Assembly: GCA_012934845.2 (NCBI GenBank)
Contig: WNNJ02003142.1
Location: forward strand, 1-64,000
Length of the DNA: 64,000 bases
Direction: 5' to 3'
Source of the DNA: Pomphorhynchus laevis
Taxonomy: Eukaryota; Acanthocephala; Palaeacanthocephala; Echinorhynchida; Pomphorhynchidae
Shown piece by piece: positions 34,685 through 45,044 of the stretch (positions are counted from its first letter, which is position 1; each line of letters starts with the position of its first letter). A program made the translations under genes and the position numbers. The notes under the pieces are model-generated. The model did not search any database, was not told the origin of the DNA, and saw only the letters and a list, made by a program, of their open reading frames with translations.

Positions 34685-34810
34685 TATTAGAATAAAGATT
34701 GGAAGCCATCAGAAGGAACTACCATGTTATAATATTTGGGCTCCTATTCCTCAATTAAAGACAGTAGTTTGACCAAATATGTGCCAATGATGTATTCAAC
34801 TTGTATAACT
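34685..34810 (-). mobile_element. PLE structured-tail remnant (minus)
   Basis: Diverged minus-strand block with agccatcagaaggaactacc and the tail spacing, lacking the terminus. Low similarity. Confidence 0.5.
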
Positions 34811-35322
34811 TTAATTCTAGCATATTAGGACGCCGAATCAATATTACCTTTCTAGGGTAATATTATGATATTATAATATTTTGATATTCGAAATTTACTT
34901 ATGACAATGACTATCTTTCTCAGACAATAATGCTCAATATAATATTTAAAAAGCAAAAGAAAAGGTTCAATATTACATTTCCAAACACTAGTTAATTCAA
35001 TAAAGTTTTCTTTCGGGATTTTTTTAATATTTCGAAATATAAATGTAGGTAGAGTACGAGATATCGTAATCTTTGGTAATATTTATAATAATGTAATTTA
35101 AATATTGTTATATATATTAACAAAATGCTGGGGTTCATAAAAAGCCCAGCATTAATAATAATTAATAAATGCTTAAATAATGTCTTAGATATATTGACAA
35201 ATTGCAATACCACAGGTGTAGTGAATCTAATACAATGTCCATGTAGGTTGCAATATATATAGAAAAAACATTAAATGTTAAAAATTAGGTTTGGGCAACA
35301 CATGCTACAATGTTACCTCCAA

Positions 35323-35357
35323 CTAATGGCGGTAACATAAGCTGTTACCGCTATTAG
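35323..35357. repeat. 15-bp fold-back at internal PLE junction
   Basis: ctaatggcggtaaca is an inverted copy (one mismatch) of tgttaccgctattag, with a 5-base loop. The right arm is genuine PLE sequence (compare the copies at 27060 and 38500); the left arm is the added inverted copy. Confidence 0.85.
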
Positions 35358-35596
35358 GACGGAAAATGTGAAATTATAATAAAGAATTGAAATCAATATG
35401 TAATGATGATATTTGAACATTATAGAATCAGAATGCAATTACAAAAGTCATAGTTTTAAAAAAATAAATGAAGATATACCCATAACTTAGAATATATATT
35501 GAAAATGATAAATTAAGGAAATTTTTATCGAAAGCATATAAATATAGATAAAATAAGACTGATAAGAATAAAATTTAAAATTCCTTATATAATGAA

Positions 35597-35825
35597 TTAA
35601 TCAAATCAGCTAACTGAGTCTACGTATTTAATATAATTATAAAATAAACAAAACAAATTAATGCTAAATTAAAATTTAATAATTAAATAATAAAATAAAT
35701 AATTGTTTTTAGATCTTATAAAATTTAAATCGAGTTAAAATAAAAAAAATTGAAATTTAAAATAAACGTCATTTTTATGAATTGACTAATAAATAACAGA
35801 CGTTGTATCAGAAATAGGAATTTGG
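35597..35825 (-). mobile_element. PLE tail nested in PLE copy 2 (minus)
   Basis: Begins with the family terminus aatcaaatcagctaactgag and runs to tgtatcag before the host PLE resumes at taagctgattaatg. Matching the flanks to copy 1 (27310-27345) shows that the two sides belong together apart from some 25 missing bases. Confidence 0.85.
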
Positions 35826-36295
35826 TAAGCTGATTAATGTCGAAAGCTTAAATACACATAAGTTAAAAATTTTGAAAAATTATATATTTAATAAAATTAA
35901 ACAAAATTAAAATAACGAACAATTATAAAAAGGAAGATAAAAATAATAACTATATATATTTAGAACTTACTAAAATAAAAAATAACTACATGAAAATATC
36001 TATTGTTTAAGCTTTTAATAATTTTGTATTTCAATGCAAAAAGCTTTATAATGATATACTGATGACATAAGTTAATTATAATGATTTAAATGTAAATCCA
36101 ACATATGAACGCAGTGATTTAAGTTTAAAAACAATTATTACAAGTCACTGTTCTATAATAGATAAAAAGGGTAAAAAGTCGAATCAGATAATAAAACAAT
36201 ACCTATATTATAATCCAAAATTACATAAAAATCCAATAAAATCTAGGTTCATATGTAGTGCGTTTAAATGTACATTAAAACCACTTTCTGTCTAT

Positions 36296-36972
36296 ATGAA
36301 TAAAATACTTAAAGTAATTAAAGCACACTTTAAAAAATATTGCAAGTTAATCGAAATTAATACCGATATAAAACACTATTTCAGTAGTAATTCTACAAAA
36401 GAATTTTTATTACAGACAAAAGGAATAAATTTTCAAAATATGAATACATACGATTTTAGTACTCTTTATACTAATCAAATAAATATAAACCATCAAATAA
36501 ATATAAATATATGGATAAAATTGAATTAATAGAATCCTTAAATATTTTGATAAATCAAAATTATTTAAAAGTAGGGACATCTATATTTAGACAAGTAAAA
36601 GGTGTTCCAATGGGTGGTAATAGTAGCCCAATTATAGCTGACTTATTTTTAAGCTCTATAGAATATGAATTTGTTCATAATATAAATATGAATTTATATC
36701 GTAAAGACGACATATTTTAATTTACAATAAACGTATTTTTGCATGAGCATTCATGCATACCAAATAATATAAAATATAATACATTAAATAATGAAATTTT
36801 AAGAATTGCAACAATTCGTAACGATATTGGCTTTCTTCAAAATCATTTAAATAATTTAATAGATACATATTTTAAACTAGGTTACTATAAAAATAACATC
36901 AAACAGAAAATAGTAAAATATATAAATCAACACAATAATATTAAAAATAAATTTAAACTCGTAAGGGTATAA
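36296..36972 (+). pseudogene. PLE reverse transcriptase, broken copy
   Basis: Three overlapping open stretches of the RT. Motif A (YDFSTLYTN) and motif B (VPMGGNSSPIIADLF) are present; motif C is missing. The block after YTN and the block after EFVHN are deleted relative to 27660-28661. The C-terminal part (LNNEILRIATIRNDIGFLQN) is preserved. Confidence 0.8.
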
Positions 36973-37365
36973 TTTTTATGGATGGATAATAAATAATATA
37001 CTTTGTATTAGAATAAGACACAAGATAATAAAATTTTATCAGAAGAAATACGTTCTTATCACATATTTGGCCCCGCTTTTATGTTGGGTTAAGGAATATG
37101 GAACGAAACCGGAGAGCATAGCAGCTTCCTCCCGATGACCTCTAATCCTTATTCTGATACAATGTTTATTATTTATTAGTTAATTTATAAAAATTGACTT
37201 TTATTTTAAATATCAATTTTTTATTTTAGCAATTATTTGAAATTATTTATTTTCTAATGATTTAATTTTGATCTATAGATTTAGCATTATTATTTATTAT
37301 TTATTATTATTTATTTTTTAATTTTATAATTATATTAAATGCGTAGATTAAGTAAGCTGATTTGA

Positions 37366-38070
37366 TTTAAGAATAATAATATCAATATTATAATTGGAAC
37401 GATTAAATATTAGATATTGTTTAAGGCTCTCTAAGCATATTTTTATTTCAAATTTAGGTAATGCTTAGATTATATGTACCATATTCTGAATTTTGTTTAA
37501 TCATTTTTTGTAAAAAAAAATGACATAAGGACAAAATTTTTGGCGTAGCGTAATGTTTTTTTTAAATCAGCATGTGGAATTTTTTATGAATCGATTCATG
37601 TTGCCGAGTTCAATTATCTGAACAAGCTTTACTTGGAGCAATGATGTTTATTTTGCTAAGTGTGTTAGATGTATAGTCAAGATTGATTATCAGTTTATCC
37701 TTGCCTAATGATCACCGAAGCAGTTATAATCGGATCTTTTGAAATACATGAGAATGAATGTGTTCAGCCATTTGCAACAAATGAGCTACAGATGGGAGCA
37801 AATAGCCTACGGGTTGAATGATTCAATTAGTTTTGTTTAGTAACTGTACATCGAGATTTGATCACACACTAAAATGTCAATAGAACAGGATTTTTATGCA
37901 GTCTATTCAATTATAACTCGTATTTGATATAGAAGCATTGCGAAATAACACAGCATGCTCATATATTTCTTATATTATATGAGATTATGAATAATAAAAT
38001 TTACATTTTACGCGCTACTAATTCTTTGATTTGATAATATATTAAAGCGTTTAAAAAATATTTTCTAAAA
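37366..38070. other. AT-rich sequence, no gene seen
   Basis: No credible ORF or element between two PLE copies. Confidence 0.4.
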
Positions 38071-38097
38071 CAATGAATATTCATTTTAAAATTGAAC

Positions 38098-38292
38098 AAG
38101 TTTACAGTTTCTAAACGTGAACATAATGAAATAATTAAACTTTTTAAAACAGTTAATCGACCTCTTAAAAGTTGTCTTAATATAATTTGGTGTCAATTAA
38201 AATGTATGTATAATTATGTATTTGACCAATTTAATTCTGATAATTTAAATTGTTGCGATAAATTAATTGAAAGAAAATTATCAAATACTTGA
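38098..38292 (+). CDS. Unrecognised open stretch of about 65 codons
   Basis: Reads VSKREHNEIIKLFKTVNRPL and onward to DNLNCCDKLIERKLSNT. It lacks an ATG near its start and has a stop shortly before the truncated 3' edge of the minus-strand PLE at 38312. Its residue mix is protein-like (Cys, Trp, Arg), but I know no family for it. It may be an exon, a remnant or chance. Confidence 0.25.
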   Translation, partial: KFTVSKREHNEIIKLFKTVNRPLKSCLNIIWCQLKCMYNYVFDQFNSDNLNCCDKLIERKLSNT

Positions 38293-38676
38293 AATACATT
38301 AAATTGACAATTTGATAAAATTTTTCTTAATTCAACATTTTCAATATATATTCTAAGTTATTGGTACATATATCTTCATTTATTTCATCAAAATTAAAAC
38401 TTTTGCAATTGCATTCTGTTTCTAGAATGTTTCTAAAATCATCATTACATATTGATTTCAATTCTTTATTATAATTACAAATTTTTCGTCCAAATGGCGG
38501 TAACAACTTATACCTTATTTTAGGAATATATTTACTTAAATCTGACCCTATTATTTCTTTACTTTTAGAATTATTTAAAAGTCCGTCTATATTTATGTTA
38601 TCTATACATTTATTAATGAATTTTATGGTCAATGTATATATTTTATTGTTATTATTAACATTTATTGTCCGATTAT

Positions 38677-39357
38677 CGTGCAATTATGGAGCACTACCGA
38701 TCATCCGACATAATGCAGTCCGGGATACAATAGCACGTGCTCTGAGCTTAGTTGGCCACAATGTCGGAATTGAACCGGAGTTAATGAATGCTCCCGATAA
38801 TATTATCGTTGAAAACTCAGCGACAACGAACAAACAATGTGCACGGCTAGATATAGTATGCTCTGGTGTTTACGGTTCTCGATTCGAGCGAACGATCTAC
38901 GACGTTAATGTATTTTCAACACAAGCTCAATCAAACATTACTCGTGCACCTGAATCGGCCTTCGAGTACAACGAAAACCGGAAAAAATCGAAGTACAGTG
39001 AAAGAGTGCGAAGAATTGAAAACAGTTCATTTGTTCCATTAGTCTTTTCAACAGCAGGAGGATTTGGCAAAGAAGCTAGCATGTTAGTGAAAACAATTGC
39101 ATCGACGCTAGCACAAAAAGGACCCTTAAGTTACAGTGATTTAGCAGTGAAACTTAAGAGAAAGATCAGCTTCGAAATCGCTCGGTCAATATCTGCTAGT
39201 TTGCGAAGTCCACGCTCATCCCGTGGTACGCCACTGCGTTTAGGCGAGCGAGCAGTTTTACAACCAGAACAGTAACAAATAGGAATCCTCCAGTACTCAT
39301 TTTCAGAAAAACCAAATCTTTTGTTTATTATAATAATAAATCTCTCTCTTTAAAAAA
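38677..39357 (+). mobile_element. Nuclease-type LINE 3' insertion with 17-bp target duplication
   Basis: 681-bp plus-strand insertion inside the minus-strand PLE. Flanks are an exact 17-bp duplication, atttattgtccgattat at 38660-38676 and 39358-39374. The insertion is 5'-truncated and ends in a short T/A run (tctctctctttaaaaaa). One uninterrupted frame from 38690 to 39275 encodes the C-terminal nuclease-like region. The intact duplication and ORF mean it is recent. Confidence 0.92.
38690..39275 (+). CDS. C-terminal nuclease-like region of LINE (young copy)
   Basis: Within the 226-codon ORF, the first ~30 codons belong to the flanking PLE read backwards; LINE sequence starts at about CNYGALPIIRHN. 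Blocks: RHNAVRDTIARAL, ARLDIVCSGVYGS, FERTIYDVNVFST, NRKKSKYSERVRRIE, SSFVPLVFSTAGGFG and KRKISFEIARSI. The Asp residues in LDIV and YDV fit a PD-(D/E)XK-like core (inference). It stops with TAA after LQPEQ. Apart from the 5' truncation I see no break. Confidence 0.75.
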
Positions 39358-39706
39358 ATTTATTGTCCGATTATAGTATTTTATATTTCAATAACTGTCT
39401 ATTATACAACTTAACCTATCATAATCGTTAATTAATTTTTGATTTATTAAAACAAATGATGTCTTTAGAAAAACTTCTTATATTTACATAAAGATTTTTT
39501 AGCTTATTATCAATTAAAAGTTTGTTAATATTTCTAATTGTTCAAATATATTTATCTCTTTTAATATTTTCACGTCTATTTTTATTATTCATTTTATCAC
39601 CATGACTTCTTGGCTTGCTTTTAACCGGATTATTATAATATAATTGTTTATTATTTACTATACTACTTCTGCAAATTCCTTGTACCACGTCATTCAATCC
39701 TAATGA

Positions 39707-40154
39707 TTACATGGAATTAAGCGTTTTAATCCGAAAATCATCTTTTTCTAATAGTTTTTGATTTAATATTAATATGTTTTCTTCAATAATACATTCTAAA
39801 ATAAATAATTTACAGTATCCTATATCATGTCCTATTAATCTCATATGTTTATGAAATATAGTTTGACTATTATGCTGTATATTATGCATGTGTTGCCTAA
39901 ACCTAGTTTTTAACATTCAATGTTTTTCCTATATATTGCAATCCACATATACATTGTATTAGATACACTTTATCTGCGGAATTGCAGTTACAATTATTAT
40001 TAATATTTAATGAAAAACATTTGTTTGTCGTATTACTTACAATACAATTATTATTTATAACATCACAAACTATACAATTTTTTCTGTTACATTTAAAAGA
40101 TCTAAAATTAAAATCATTAGTACTTACGTATTTTTCCAATCTGGTTGAGTACAT
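39707..40154 (-). CDS. GIY-YIG endonuclease with Cys cluster (PLE N-terminal)
   Basis: Two overlapping open stretches on the minus strand, in different frames. The first (40154-39903) has KCNRKNCIVCDVI, a C-x4-C-x2-C cluster, then VYLIQCICGLQYIGKT, the GIY..YIG pair. The second (39916-39707) has RFRQHMHNI (conserved Arg), IGHDIGYCKLFILECI and LEKDDFRIKTLNS with the catalytic Glu. PLEs use this nuclease for target cleavage. In most PLEs it is C-terminal; here it lies 5' of the RT. Confidence 0.85.
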
Positions 40155-40160
40155 GAAACT

Positions 40161-40494
40161 TTCGCTTAGTCATAAGTTTTATGTTGTTTTTTCGGTGTCG
40201 CCACCTTGTTTAGTTGACTCAGACTAAACTTCACCGGGTCATCCAGCAACATCTGATAGTGGGCTAGCCTGCTTAAGGCGATTGCAGGCTAGAATTTAAA
40301 TTGATCACATGTAAAATGTTGTGAATTAAGAAGTTGACAATTTATAAATATTTGCCAAACTGTAAACACCAATAAATATTTATTAATATCATTAACAAAT
40401 GCTAGATAAACAAATATTTTAATAAATATATCATCAATGTATATTTAATAAATTGATAATTACAAGGTTATTGATAAACGTAAATAATGTAAAT
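40161..40494. other. Gap between PLE copy 3 and satellite
   Basis: Contains a GC-richer patch near 40190-40290 (ggtgtcgccacc, gcctgcttaaggcg..gcaggc inverted repeat) that I cannot assign. The rest is AT-rich. Confidence 0.4.
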
Positions 40495-40499
40495 GAATA

Positions 40500-41225
40500 A
40501 CGTAAATGCCTATGCTACCACGTAAGCAAATTCTCGGAGATGACCTTTAAATATATTTCAAGTCAGTCGAAACGACTAATGATAGTTCCCTTACTAATGA
40601 GTACTGTCGGCTACCACCAGCTCGTCTAGAAGTGAAAAAGTCTGCTCTGCTAGTAATCGAACTCCGGTTTTTGGCAACGTCAACGATTATAAAACTGAAG
40701 CTTATCAGTTCCCGGAACACAGTGCAACACTATCAGATACAAAATTATAAAATTCATCCTCTTATGGATTCTTTGAGAAAACAAGTAATGACAGCCATAA
40801 AATCTCCTGCCGAAGAAAAAAATAGCATGATCAGTATAGCACGTGTTAGTTTAAAAAGGCTATGCTACCAAGTAAGCAAATTCTCGAAGTTGCCTTTTAA
40901 ATATATCATGCTACCACATAAGCAAATTCTCGGATATGTCTTTTAAATATATCACAAGGAAACCAAAATGACTGATGTTACTCACAACCAGTGAGTACCA
41001 TCACCGGCAATACCCTACTTATGAATACTGTTGACTACTATCAACTCGTTCAGGAGTGATAAATAGGTCTGCTCTGCATGTAATCGAACTTCAGTATTTT
41101 GGCAACATCTACGATTATAAAACTGAAACTTATTTGCTCTTGCAGCACAGTGTAACACATTCTACTATCAAATAATAAAGCTGTATCTTCTGAAGGATCT
41201 TGTGAGAAAACAAGAAACGACAACA
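40500..41225 (+). repeat. Satellite array, first two monomers (~350 bp)
   Basis: Two tandem monomers sharing gtaagcaaattctcgg (40522, 40872), tctgctctgc..taatcgaact, gattataaaactgaagctta and aaaatctcctgc-like ends. The second contains an extra 42-bp duplication of the monomer start. The weak ORF at 40632-40946 is not a gene. Each monomer has a conserved fold: a stem around GAAAC and a second stem of about 10 bp. Confidence 0.85.
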
Positions 41226-42655
41226 ATTAAACTCATCTTCATCTATATCTTTTTAATCTCACATGGTGTTCCACAATGATCCGTTTTAGGTTCTCCTCTT
41301 TTCTCCCTTCTTCTCAACGACTTGTTGATCATTCTGTTCTACTATCTCGGCTTCGTCACGACCATGATTTATAAGTTCTTACTGTTGCTTGCTTGACATC
41401 TTACCTATCCAAACACTCTTTTTGTGTTCACTCAAAATTATCTTCATCTAAATCTTCTTCCATATCGCACGGTGTTCTACAAGGCTTCGTTTTAGGTCAT
41501 CTTATTTTCTATCTTCTTCTCGACAACTTGTCTTATAACTCGTGACTGTAACTTTCAAATGATGCAGTATACCGAAAATACCATCCTCTACTCTCACGCC
41601 AATCATCTCTTTATCCACGATCTCGCTACTTACACCACAAATTGTTTTATGTCTATCTCCAACCATTTTTCTTCTCTTCGTCTAGCTCTGAGTCCTAAAA
41701 ATCTCAAAATAATGTGGATCATTCCTCATCGCCTCGACATAAATCTATCTATTTTATCTGTTAATTCGATCATTTTTCCAATCGTTGACAATATGATTTT
41801 CTTAGCTTTTCACTTCGACAATTTCCTTTCCCTCAAACCTTTTGTTCATGACAAAGTTCGCGTTTCTTTCTTATTTCTTGTGACCTCCGTCGCATTCGTA
41901 GGCTGATTGACTTCCACTCTTGTATCGTTCTTATATCATCTCTCCTATTCCCAGAATCGATTATTGCATTAGCTTACTTGCCAACTCTTCCAATTATGCG
42001 CTTCTACCTGTCCAACGTATCATAAACTCTGCTGCATGTGTCCTCCTGTGTCTTCGCCTTTCCAACCATATCTCCCATAATCTTTGCGTCCTATCTTGGC
42101 TCACAATTAACGTTCGTGTTGAATTTCTTACTGTTTCGTCAATGGTTTATTGTAATGCTCACTGAACACTTATACCTTTTTCTTAAATTTCGTTAGCGTA
42201 TTGTTACCTTTCGCTTTCTATTTTGTCACTCATCATCCTACTTATACCTTGCGTACCTAGATGATTCGCGTTATGCCTTTTTGGCTCTGCGATCAAGTAA
42301 TTCTCTATCCATCCACTTCCCTCCGCACTTAACCAACTATGGCCTCTCCACTTTTATCGTCGCTGCCCAACTTGGCGGGTATTCTTTGCCAGCATACGTC
42401 CGTTATACCTTATCTCCTTCAATCTTCAAACGTTTACATTCCTGCATTACGCTCCTTTTCCAAAATAAATTAAGAAATACATTTCCTTAACATCTGATCC
42501 AACTCATAATTCTTCATACCTCTTTAACGAAACCACTCAACATTTCCCCCGACGCCCTGCCATATTTCACTTATATTTTTTGTTTTCTTATTAGTTTGTT
42601 CCTTTTCTTCTACTTCGACTTGTAAGAGCCCATAGGGCATGCATTTTCCACTATA
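41226..42655 (+). mobile_element. CR1/L2-type LINE RT fragment inside the satellite
   Basis: Plus-strand fragment between satellite monomers 2 and 3. It shows RT motif B twice (41255-41340, SHGVPQ..VLGSPLF; 41465-41530, SHGVLQGFVLG), so there is a local duplication of that part, then the region after motif C (41559-41906) and the C-terminal domain (IDYCISLLANSSNYALLPVQ, 41945-42010). It ends with ataaataaattaataaat. Motif C is eroded (QYTEN for QYADD). Confidence 0.75.
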
Positions 42656-42659
42656 AATA

Positions 42660-43262
42660 AATTAATAAATCTCCTGCAAAAAAAATAGGATGATCCGGAT
42701 AGCACGTGGTTAGCTTAAAGAGGTAATGACCATGCCACATCGTAAGCAAATTCTCGGAGATGCCTTCTTAATATAACACAAGGCAGCCGAAACGACTGAT
42801 GGTAGTTCACCCTACTGATGAGTGCTGCCGGCTACCATCAGCTCGTTTAGGAGTGATAAGGAAGTCTGCTCTACTTGTAATCGAACTCCGGTTTTTGGAA
42901 AAATTTACAATTATAAAACTGAAGCTTATTAGCTCCTGGAGCACAGTTTAACACAATCGCATTTAACATTATAAAAATGTATCCTTCAAAGGATCCTGTG
43001 AGAAAGCAAGCAACGACAGCAAGTAAAATTCCTGCTGAATAAACTTAGGATGATTCGGATAGCACGTAGTTAGTTTAGCGAGGCTGTGCCTATGCTACAG
43101 CGTAAGCAAATTCTTTGAGATGCTTTTTTAAAAATATCACAAGGAAATTGAAATTATAAATGGTAATTCACCGTACTGACGAGTGCTGACGGTTACCATA
43201 AGCTCGTCTAAGAGTGATAAGGAAGTCTTTTCTGCTTGTAATCGAACTCCGATTTAGTAGTT
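42660..43262 (+). repeat. Satellite array, monomers 3 and 4 (~360 bp)
   Basis: Continues the array after the LINE piece: gtaagcaaattctcgg-like starts at 42742 and 43102. Monomer 3 has GGCAGCCGAAAC and, 22 bases on, CTGATGAGTGCTGCC, whose flanking arms pair; CTGATGGTAG pairs with CTACCATCAG. Monomer 4 is truncated at its 3' end and the first stem is eroded. Confidence 0.85.
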
Positions 43263-43377
43263 CGATTATTTAACTATTCTTTTTAATTTAGTAAAATAGT
43301 ATTTTAAACTTAAAAACAGTGCCTTAATTAAATATACTATTATGATATATGGTCTCTTAATAATATGATGTTGTAGA

Positions 43378-43465
43378 TCAAATCAGCTAACTGAGTCTAC
43401 GTATTTAATATAATTATAAAATAAACAAAACATAATAATAATGCTAAATCAAAATTTACGTAATA
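43378..43465 (-). mobile_element. PLE terminal tail scrap (minus)
   Basis: Starts at atcaaatcagctaactgag and lasts only about 85 bp to aaatcaaaattta. Confidence 0.7.
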
Positions 43466-43849
43466 TAGAAATTATGCAATGTTACACCAGTCTACAATTA
43501 TAAATTTTGTGAGAGTGAGATTCTTCGATGTAAAATTTTAAATACGTTGTTAAGCAATCACATAAAATGCACATTTATTCAAGTAGATTATATTTTTTTA
43601 TTTTATTTTTTTTAATATAGATTAATTTTTTTTTATAATCTATTATTATTATTTTACAATCTCTTGGTTACCCGCAAATGGGCTCGTAAATGATAATTAA
43701 GTTCAGTAGAACTTAAGTTCAGTAGATTATTTTAGTAGCAATAAATACTATTTTAAATCTTAAACTCTTATGATATATTATAAGAGTATATTTAAGAGTA
43801 AAAAATAGTTTTTATTAGTTAAATTTTTATAGATTTTGATAGATTTATT

Positions 43850-45030
43850 AATTATTTAAGTGACTCATGCAGACAGGCCGCTTACAAGTCCACTGAAATA
43901 CACAAAAAATTAAAAAATTGATGTGACTTAATGAATTATGAAAAATTCGGATATCATTGCTAGTTGAGCTGCAGGGCCTGGTTATCAGTAGAAAAGTTCG
44001 AAGCATAGATTTTAAATTAGTAAGGTTAGGCTGGTAACGAAGTTTAAGAGGAAGATAATTCAAAATGAGAGACAGAAATGAGAGAGGAACGCTGACCAAA
44101 ATTCGACCGATTACGAGCAATGTATAGCAGGAACTGATTGCTTGAGTGAAGTGATCTGTAGGCCGAATATTTAACGAAAAGCGAGAACGGCAGAATAATA
44201 TAAAACTCGATTTTGTACATTGAGCCAATGAAGGCTGATAAGTTCACTTGAGATGGGATCAAAACGGCGGCGTCAAAGTATGCGGATTCCAATGCAATAA
44301 GCTATAAAGAGGGACAGGAACACAATATGGGGAGTTTGAGAAAAGTGTGATGCAATAGTCAAGACGATGTATCAGGAGGGAGGACATTAGAATGTTGGAA
44401 ATGGGAAATTTTGTGGTTTTTTGAATGCAACAAATGCCACGGAGAATAGGATAACCGAAACGAAACTTTTTTAGTGCAAATGATGAGAACGAGAGTAATG
44501 AGTCTATAATTACTCTGAGAAATGTTAGCAATTCTCTTTAAGGAAGGCGACAGTCATTCGAAAAGGATGAGGATAACATTGAATATGCATACTGGAAGGG
44601 TTTATCCAAATAACACCAGATTTCGTGGGATTTATCACAAATCTAATGGGTGAAATGAGGTGAGATAGGGATTCTAAGATGCTAATCAAAGGGGACCGAG
44701 ATCACCCAGGAAAAGGGAAAATAAGATAGGACCTAGTACATAACCTTATGATGCATTACGGGGGTATAGCGAAAGATGAATGAACTGCATTGCCGAATGA
44801 TCCAGTGGCAGAGCAACCAGTACGATATGACGAGAAACATTTAAGAGTAGAGGTGAATAAGACATACGGATTTCGAAGGAGGTGAAGGAGAATAGAATGA
44901 TCTACAATGTCAAAAGTCGTCGACAAATCAAGCGAAATAACCAGGAAAGAGTACTGTTAATGGCAAGTAAGAGGATATCACCAATTATTTGTGACAACAA
45001 TTTCAATTTAGCTATTTTCACTGTGTGTAG
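43850..45030 (-). mobile_element. CR1/L2-type LINE RT fragment (minus)
   Basis: Minus-strand reading shows VISLDLSTTFDIVDHSIL (RT motif A, near 44930), a motif-B region around 44700 and, toward lower coordinates, HRLDYCITLFSNSPYCVPVP (C-terminal domain, near 44360). Many frameshifts. It is bounded on the right by the PLE tail at 45045. Confidence 0.7.
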
Positions 45031-45044
45031 CTTGATATTGAGGA

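Larger units (their letters stand above)
35190..37365 (+). mobile_element. PLE (Naiad-like) copy 2 with endonuclease upstream of RT
   Basis: Order on one strand: GIY-YIG remnant (about 35190-35320: VVNLIQCPCRLQYI, then RFGQHML), RT N-terminal region (35330-35595), an inserted PLE tail in the other orientation, RT middle and core (35826-36970), tail (36970-37365). The core has lost two blocks relative to copy 1, including the YIDD catalytic motif, and carries stops. A 15-bp fold-back marks the junction between the endonuclease and RT parts. The endonuclease-first order agrees with the copy at 38312-40160. Confidence 0.85.
38312..40160 (-). mobile_element. PLE (Naiad-like) copy 3 with GIY-YIG domain, split by a LINE
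   Basis: Minus-strand copy. From the 5' side: Cys cluster and GIY-YIG endonuclease (40154-39707), spacer (39700-39480), RT N-terminal region (39480-38312) with a LINE insertion at 38677-39357. It stops before the RT core. Codons match copies 1 and 2 closely. This is the clearest evidence that the endonuclease precedes the RT. Confidence 0.88.

Noticed and set aside
34992-35213. 73-codon minus-strand ORF
   Set aside because: Low-complexity shadow; the plus strand there leads into the GIY-YIG remnant.
40632-40946. 104-codon ORF
   Set aside because: It lies within satellite monomers and is not conserved in the other monomers.
42760-42860. Hammerhead ribozyme in the satellite
   Set aside because: Stem II is convincing, but only 22 bases lie between GAAAC and CTGATGA, too few for stems I and III. 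Kept as a structured repeat only.
42880-42900. tRNA-derived SINE: GAGTTCGATTAC resembles a pol III B box on the minus strand
   Set aside because: No A box at a fitting distance and no T-arm pairing. The repeats are tandem, which suits a satellite better.
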